DNA of 64,000 nt from Thermothielavioides terrestris NRRL 8126 (taxonomy: Eukaryota; Ascomycota; Sordariomycetes; Sordariales; Chaetomiaceae): the NCBI RefSeq assembly GCF_000226115.1, contig NC_016458.1, positions 2,356,001 through 2,420,000 on the forward strand, given 5' to 3'. Numbering within the stretch: the first letter of the stretch is position 1; the number at the start of each line of letters is the position of its first letter. Under the pieces are notes generated by a model. That model was not told the origin of the DNA. It saw only the letters and a program-made list of their open reading frames with translations, and searched no databases. Positions 60,014 to 64,000 of this stretch are shown one piece after another. Made by a program: the position numbers and the translations under genes.

Positions 60014-61845
60014 AGAATAGGATCGCTGCCGGCTGTCTCGAGGGCTAATTGTATTCTGGTGATCGAGTCAAAGATGTATCGTGTTGGCCGCTACGGCGGC
60101 GCAACCCGACGGCGGTGGTGTCAGGGGCCATTCCAATCGACAACAACGGCGGGGATTCGAGCAGCAATTTGGGCTACCGAGCCAGGCCGTGCGATGCGAG
60201 GTTGGAATGTGGCCCCCTGTTTGGGTAGATTCATAGGCCCAGGATTGGCCACGATCTGAGACTCCGTTAGCTAAGCGGCCTGCTCCTGCGAAGAGACTCG
60301 AAAGGGGGGGGGGGGGGGGTTATAAAAGACAGGGTGGGGGCTGGCAGCTCGCAGTCGTCTCGTTCCCTGCTTCTGTGCACATCGAAACTGCTGCTCATCA
60401 ACCATAGGAGTACTACGGGAACAGTGGTGAAGAAGGCTCTTCAAACAAACTACGGCGGACCGAGGGTTTAAACAATTCTTTGATCTCAGCTGGGAATATA
60501 CCACAATATGCGCATTACTCTGCATACCCATGTGATCATCCGCACTGCAGCGGTGCATTAGCGCTTCCTGCCAACATGGCGAGCTCGCGGGATACGAAGG
60601 CGCTAACTACACTATTGTAAAAGGCCTGCTGCTGTTCGCTCCTGTGTCTTGGCCCTGGTCCGAGGCACACGCACAGCCGGTAGGTGACGGCCACTCGGCG
60701 GCTCTGAAAAGTTGCAGGTTGCAGGTCGACGGAAAAAAAGGGAGAAAAAAAAAAAAAAAAAAAAGGAAAATAAAGGGAAAGGAAAAGCAGGCCGCGCCCG
60801 CCCAACTTTCCAGCTGTCGTGCCCCGCGGTTACTCAATAAATAAACTTAAGGCAGGTTGCTGGCGGTCTGACCTTGCGCGCGGCAACATTCCACTCAGGA
60901 CAACGCATCTCGTGCCTTGTTGCGGACCCGAACTGGAGGGCCGAGCGAGACACCACGCTGCATGTCGGCGCACCAGCAGCTGGAACCATTCAGCAGTGGA
61001 GTAGCAAACGGAACTGTGATTTGTGGAGGGGGGCTTCCGCAGCGCGGAGGCCAGAGGGCAAACAGGCAACGCTAGTGGTGTACTGTGGTAGGCAGTATAG
61101 GCAGGTGACTTGCAGACACGACACAATTCGCATCGGGCCTTTCAGGTTTTTTTTCCCCTCTCGGCCTGAGTGGGTGTTTGCGGGGGCGATGCATCGCTTT
61201 GTTTTTCCCACCGAGCGGGCCGGTGGTGCAGGTCCGGTTGGTGGTTGGGCGAGGACGGGAAAACGGCATTTTTTGGAAAAGCCAAGATCTCGATCGCGGC
61301 TTGCCCGCTGCTGGCGCGAGTTTAAATGTGCTGATGCCCACCCCCGTTGTGCGTGTGCCCCCTCCGGCTCGAATCTTGAGATCGATGCCATCGCTGAGAG
61401 CAGGGGGTTGGTGAGCACAGAGGCGCCTTCAGCGTTGCATTGCAGTCCGCCCTCTCACGACCGACGGCCGTCACGGGCATTGACCGTGCAACCAACCCGC
61501 TGTTCCGCCCTCGCCCTGCTGATCCACAGCCTGTGTCCAGCAGAGCACCGCCCGGTTGAGGAACAAAGGCGGAGGAAGACTGGAACCTCAACAACGTTTA
61601 AGGCCAGCTGGCTCGGCCAGCCAGATATGGCTGCCTGCGCTCCCCGACCATCCATCCACACCGTCGGGTCAGCAGCTCAACACCGTCGAAACTTGATGCC
61701 GACGACAAAGGGAGGATGTGCGGCTGAGGCTTCGATTCGGGAACCGTCAAATAACCTTCGGCCGGCTGCATGGTGGCGTCGGTAAGGCTGCGCCGAACGC
61801 CAAACCCCGATCTCGACGCGAGCCCAGCATCAAACCAACGAGGCC
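60014..61845. other. Intergenic region with an orphan promoter-like site
   Basis: No gene recognised. It includes a G16 run directly followed by TATAAAAG (60304-60328), an A-rich tract near 60745 and pyrimidine-rich leader-like sequence before 61846. Confidence 0.45.
60304..60328 (+). promoter_or_regulatory. G16 run followed by TATAAAAG
   Basis: Sixteen G, then TTATAAAAG. This is a strong TATA match, but no protein gene begins within the next kilobase on this strand. It could drive a non-coding transcript or be chance. Confidence 0.35.
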
Positions 61846-64000
61846 ATGGCCGCCAAGACGGGCAGCAGCTCTCCTCCGCCGCCGCCGCCGCAGAAGCCCT
61901 CGTGGCCGTGGAGCAGCGGGCGCAAGAGACGCAGCAGCGAGAGCTCCGTGACGACACTCAGAGAACTCGTGACGGGGAGGCGGAATTCGCTCTCGAGTGC
62001 CGGCGCCGCCGAGCCTAACGTGCTGCGCAAAAAGCCGCCGCCCGAGCTTGCCGCTCCCAGATCGCGGCCTCGAACAGCAGAGGGTGGCCGACAGGAAGGA
62101 ACGGACGAGAAGGGGGCAGCGGCGGGTGATGCGAAGGATAAGAGTCACAGCGGGAAACCGCAGAAGCCACAGTCTCGGTGAGTATATCTTTTTTTCCGTC
62201 GCTGTTCGATCCAGTCGATCTACTTCATTTTCGCCACACCGGCGTAAATTCTCCATTGTCCAGTCCGGCTCAGTTCTTGAGCGCCCGCGCGCGCGGGCGG
62301 CTGAAGATGGGTATGGTGGAGTGGACCCTGGACATTTCCGGGTCTCGTCGCTTGCAACCCTGTCCCCTAACCATGTCTTCCGTATGCCCCTGCCCCCTGT
62401 CCCCTGTCCATGGAATTGCTGCTTTCGGTCCAAGGAAAATCTCCATTTGGAAATACCAGCCCCTTTTTCTTCCCACACATGCAGCCGCAACCTTGGAATG
62501 AGGGACAAGGGAAAAGAGAAAGAAAAAGGGGGCTAGGATCGCCATTGTCGCCATCAAGTGATCTGTCGTTTGGGATTCGGGCCTGTGGAGAGTTCCTCCA
62601 GGCTCCAGGGAAGACCCTTCGGCAGTGCATTGCAAACGGCGCCGATGCTTAATTTCCACCGTTGGTGCCCGTGGCGCTATTGCTGTCCACTCCCACCCTC
62701 AGCTCTTCCAAAGCGGTTAGTGCTGGGCCAGTCGTGTTCTCGAGCAAGCGCTCGGTCGACACGAGGCTCGCGTTCCTGCATCGAACGTGGACTATTTCCT
62801 CTCTCGGCTGCAGGACGTTGCAGGGCCCGCCTGGACTTGACGCCGGCTACACTACTGCGAACACGACAGGCTGCCTTGTCAACCTGCTGCTGAGTAACGC
62901 CTGACTGGTCCGCTCGCCCGGCAGGCCAGAGAGCAGTGCAAGCAGTCAGATTCTTCTTGACTTTGAGTAGTTCAGACTTTCGGACGTTGCGCTTGTGGCC
63001 GTCTGCCTCCGCGTCTTGCGGCTGAGATCTGCGTGTCAATTTAAAAAAACGCGACTCGGCCCACCCCATCGTCCCATCGCCACGGCATCTATTCCGCACA
63101 CTACCTATACCTTGAATCTTTCTCTCCTTTCCCTTTCTTTTTCTTCACTACGTGCATACCAGTACCTCCAACATTCGTGGCAGTTGAGGCGGACTGAATC
63201 CGTTGCTGATCCCGCGGTTCAACACACTACCCGCATCCAATAGCCCGCCGCCCGTGTTCTTCAACAAAGTCGGCCGCCGGCACACCTTCTCGGCCTCGGC
63301 AATCCTGCGCTGGTACAAGATCAGCAACGACGATGACGCCGCGCCGCTGAACCCGCCACCAACGCGATTCCGGCCCTCATCCTCTGGCGGCCCACCCTCG
63401 CACCTGAAGCCCACCCCCGCGCCTGCGTCTCTGCGTCCACCACCCAGATCCCCGTTGGACAGCAACCCGCGCGCTATGTACCCGCCCGATGAGCACGAGT
63501 TCGTGCTCAGGACACAGCGGGCGAGTACGAGGGTCCAGCAGATCGCCGGCTCCCAACCCAACCCGGCCGGTCCCGGTATGGAGCACACGCCCATCGTGCA
63601 CAGGCCCACGGCCTTCTCGGAAGCACCGCTGTCCGGCCCTGAGCGCCCGGGCGGATACAACGTACCGCGGCGGCTGTCGAACAGCAGTGCCAGCTCAGCC
63701 ACGAGCAGCGTGGTGTCCGGCAGCGACGGCTTCGACGGCCGGGCACGCAGCGCGTCGTTTAGCAGCAGCCAGACGAGCATCGACTCCTGGCCGAACAGCC
63801 CGGGCGCCGCCAACCCGCGCCCGGTTTCGTCGCCCGTGACCTGGGCGACGCAGAACGGCGCGGCGGGGCCGGGTCCGAGCTACCCATGGCACAGGCCGGC
63901 GCCCATCAAGACGTACCGCCGGAAAGCGCAGCCCGGCGAGCTGTTCGCCGCGCTGCCGGGCGAGGTGCTGGAGTTCATCCTGGAGGAGCTGCGCACGCTG
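61846..64000 (+). CDS. F-box protein, N-terminal part, runs off the window
   Basis: Proposed exon 1 is 61846-62177, starting in a good context (CCATGG) and encoding PPPPPPQKPSWPWSSGRKRR then SSVTTLRELVTGRRNSLSS. A GTGAGT donor follows. The frame resumes at 63244 after ATCCAATAG (CG plus C gives Arg) and is open to the window end, encoding VFFNKVGRRHTFSASAILRW, a long Ser/Pro-rich linker and then GELFAALPGEVLEFILEELR, the start of an F-box. F-box proteins are usually substrate adaptors of SCF ubiquitin ligases. The 1066-bp intron is long for a fungus and may hide another exon; alternatively the two parts could be separate genes. The second segment is the better supported. Confidence 0.65.

Noticed and set aside
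60140..60200. tRNA-like A and B box spacing on the minus strand
   Set aside because: The boxes are only about 27 bases apart, too close for a tRNA.

Overview
The window looks like nuclear DNA of a filamentous ascomycete, most likely a Sordariomycete close to the Chaetomiaceae/Sordariales. The evidence is GC-rich coding sequence, short introns (mostly 47-220 bp) with GTNNGT donors and CTAAC/CTGAC-like branch sites, long gene-poor intergenic stretches, and a transposon copy carrying CpA-to-TpA (RIP-type) damage. No prokaryotic, organellar, rRNA or tRNA features were recognised. All gene models were built by eye from reading frames, splice signals and protein-family motifs; no database search or RNA evidence was used.

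Left part (1-36 kb), gene-containing. A HAP2/NF-YA CCAAT-binding subunit (+, 3917-4882) sits behind about 3.9 kb with no recognisable gene. LSM2 (+, 6566-7414, four exons, the first only 14 nt) converges on a PSO2/SNM1 cross-link repair nuclease (-, 8138-11092). Then come eIF3d (-, 11591-13525, three exons) and a Yap-like bZIP factor (-, 14131-16070, five exons) whose last intron carries a 63-nt homopolymer next to its donor site. A 4.5-kb apparently empty region separates this from a RIM15/Greatwall-type PAS-kinase-receiver protein (+, 20616-26625, about 1980 aa). After another 3.5 kb comes an MFS transporter of the phosphate/glycerophosphodiester type (+, 30112-32243), converging on a Zn2Cys6 transcription factor (-, 33138-35833, eight exons).

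Right part (36-56 kb) is gene-poor. Its main feature is a complete-ended but dead Mutator-like (MULE, Hop-type) DNA transposon at 45127-48825: 118-119 bp terminal inverted repeats, a perfect 9-bp target duplication, and an RIP-degraded transposase on the minus strand with recognisable FAR1-like and MULE domains. Short palindromic TACACTAG-type motifs cluster on its left side. A 55-codon Cys-containing reading frame with a TATA box (50461-50628) is the only other likely gene here.

Right end: an SNF2-like ATPase with a DEGH box (+, 56320-60013, three exons), then the start of an F-box protein (+, 61846 to beyond the window end).

Functionally the genes are mostly conserved housekeeping and regulatory genes (CCAAT-binding complex, mRNA decay/splicing, cross-link repair, translation initiation, quiescence signalling, nutrient uptake). 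There is no sign of a co-regulated cluster. The most interesting non-gene structure is the MULE relic with its GC-rich repeat block.
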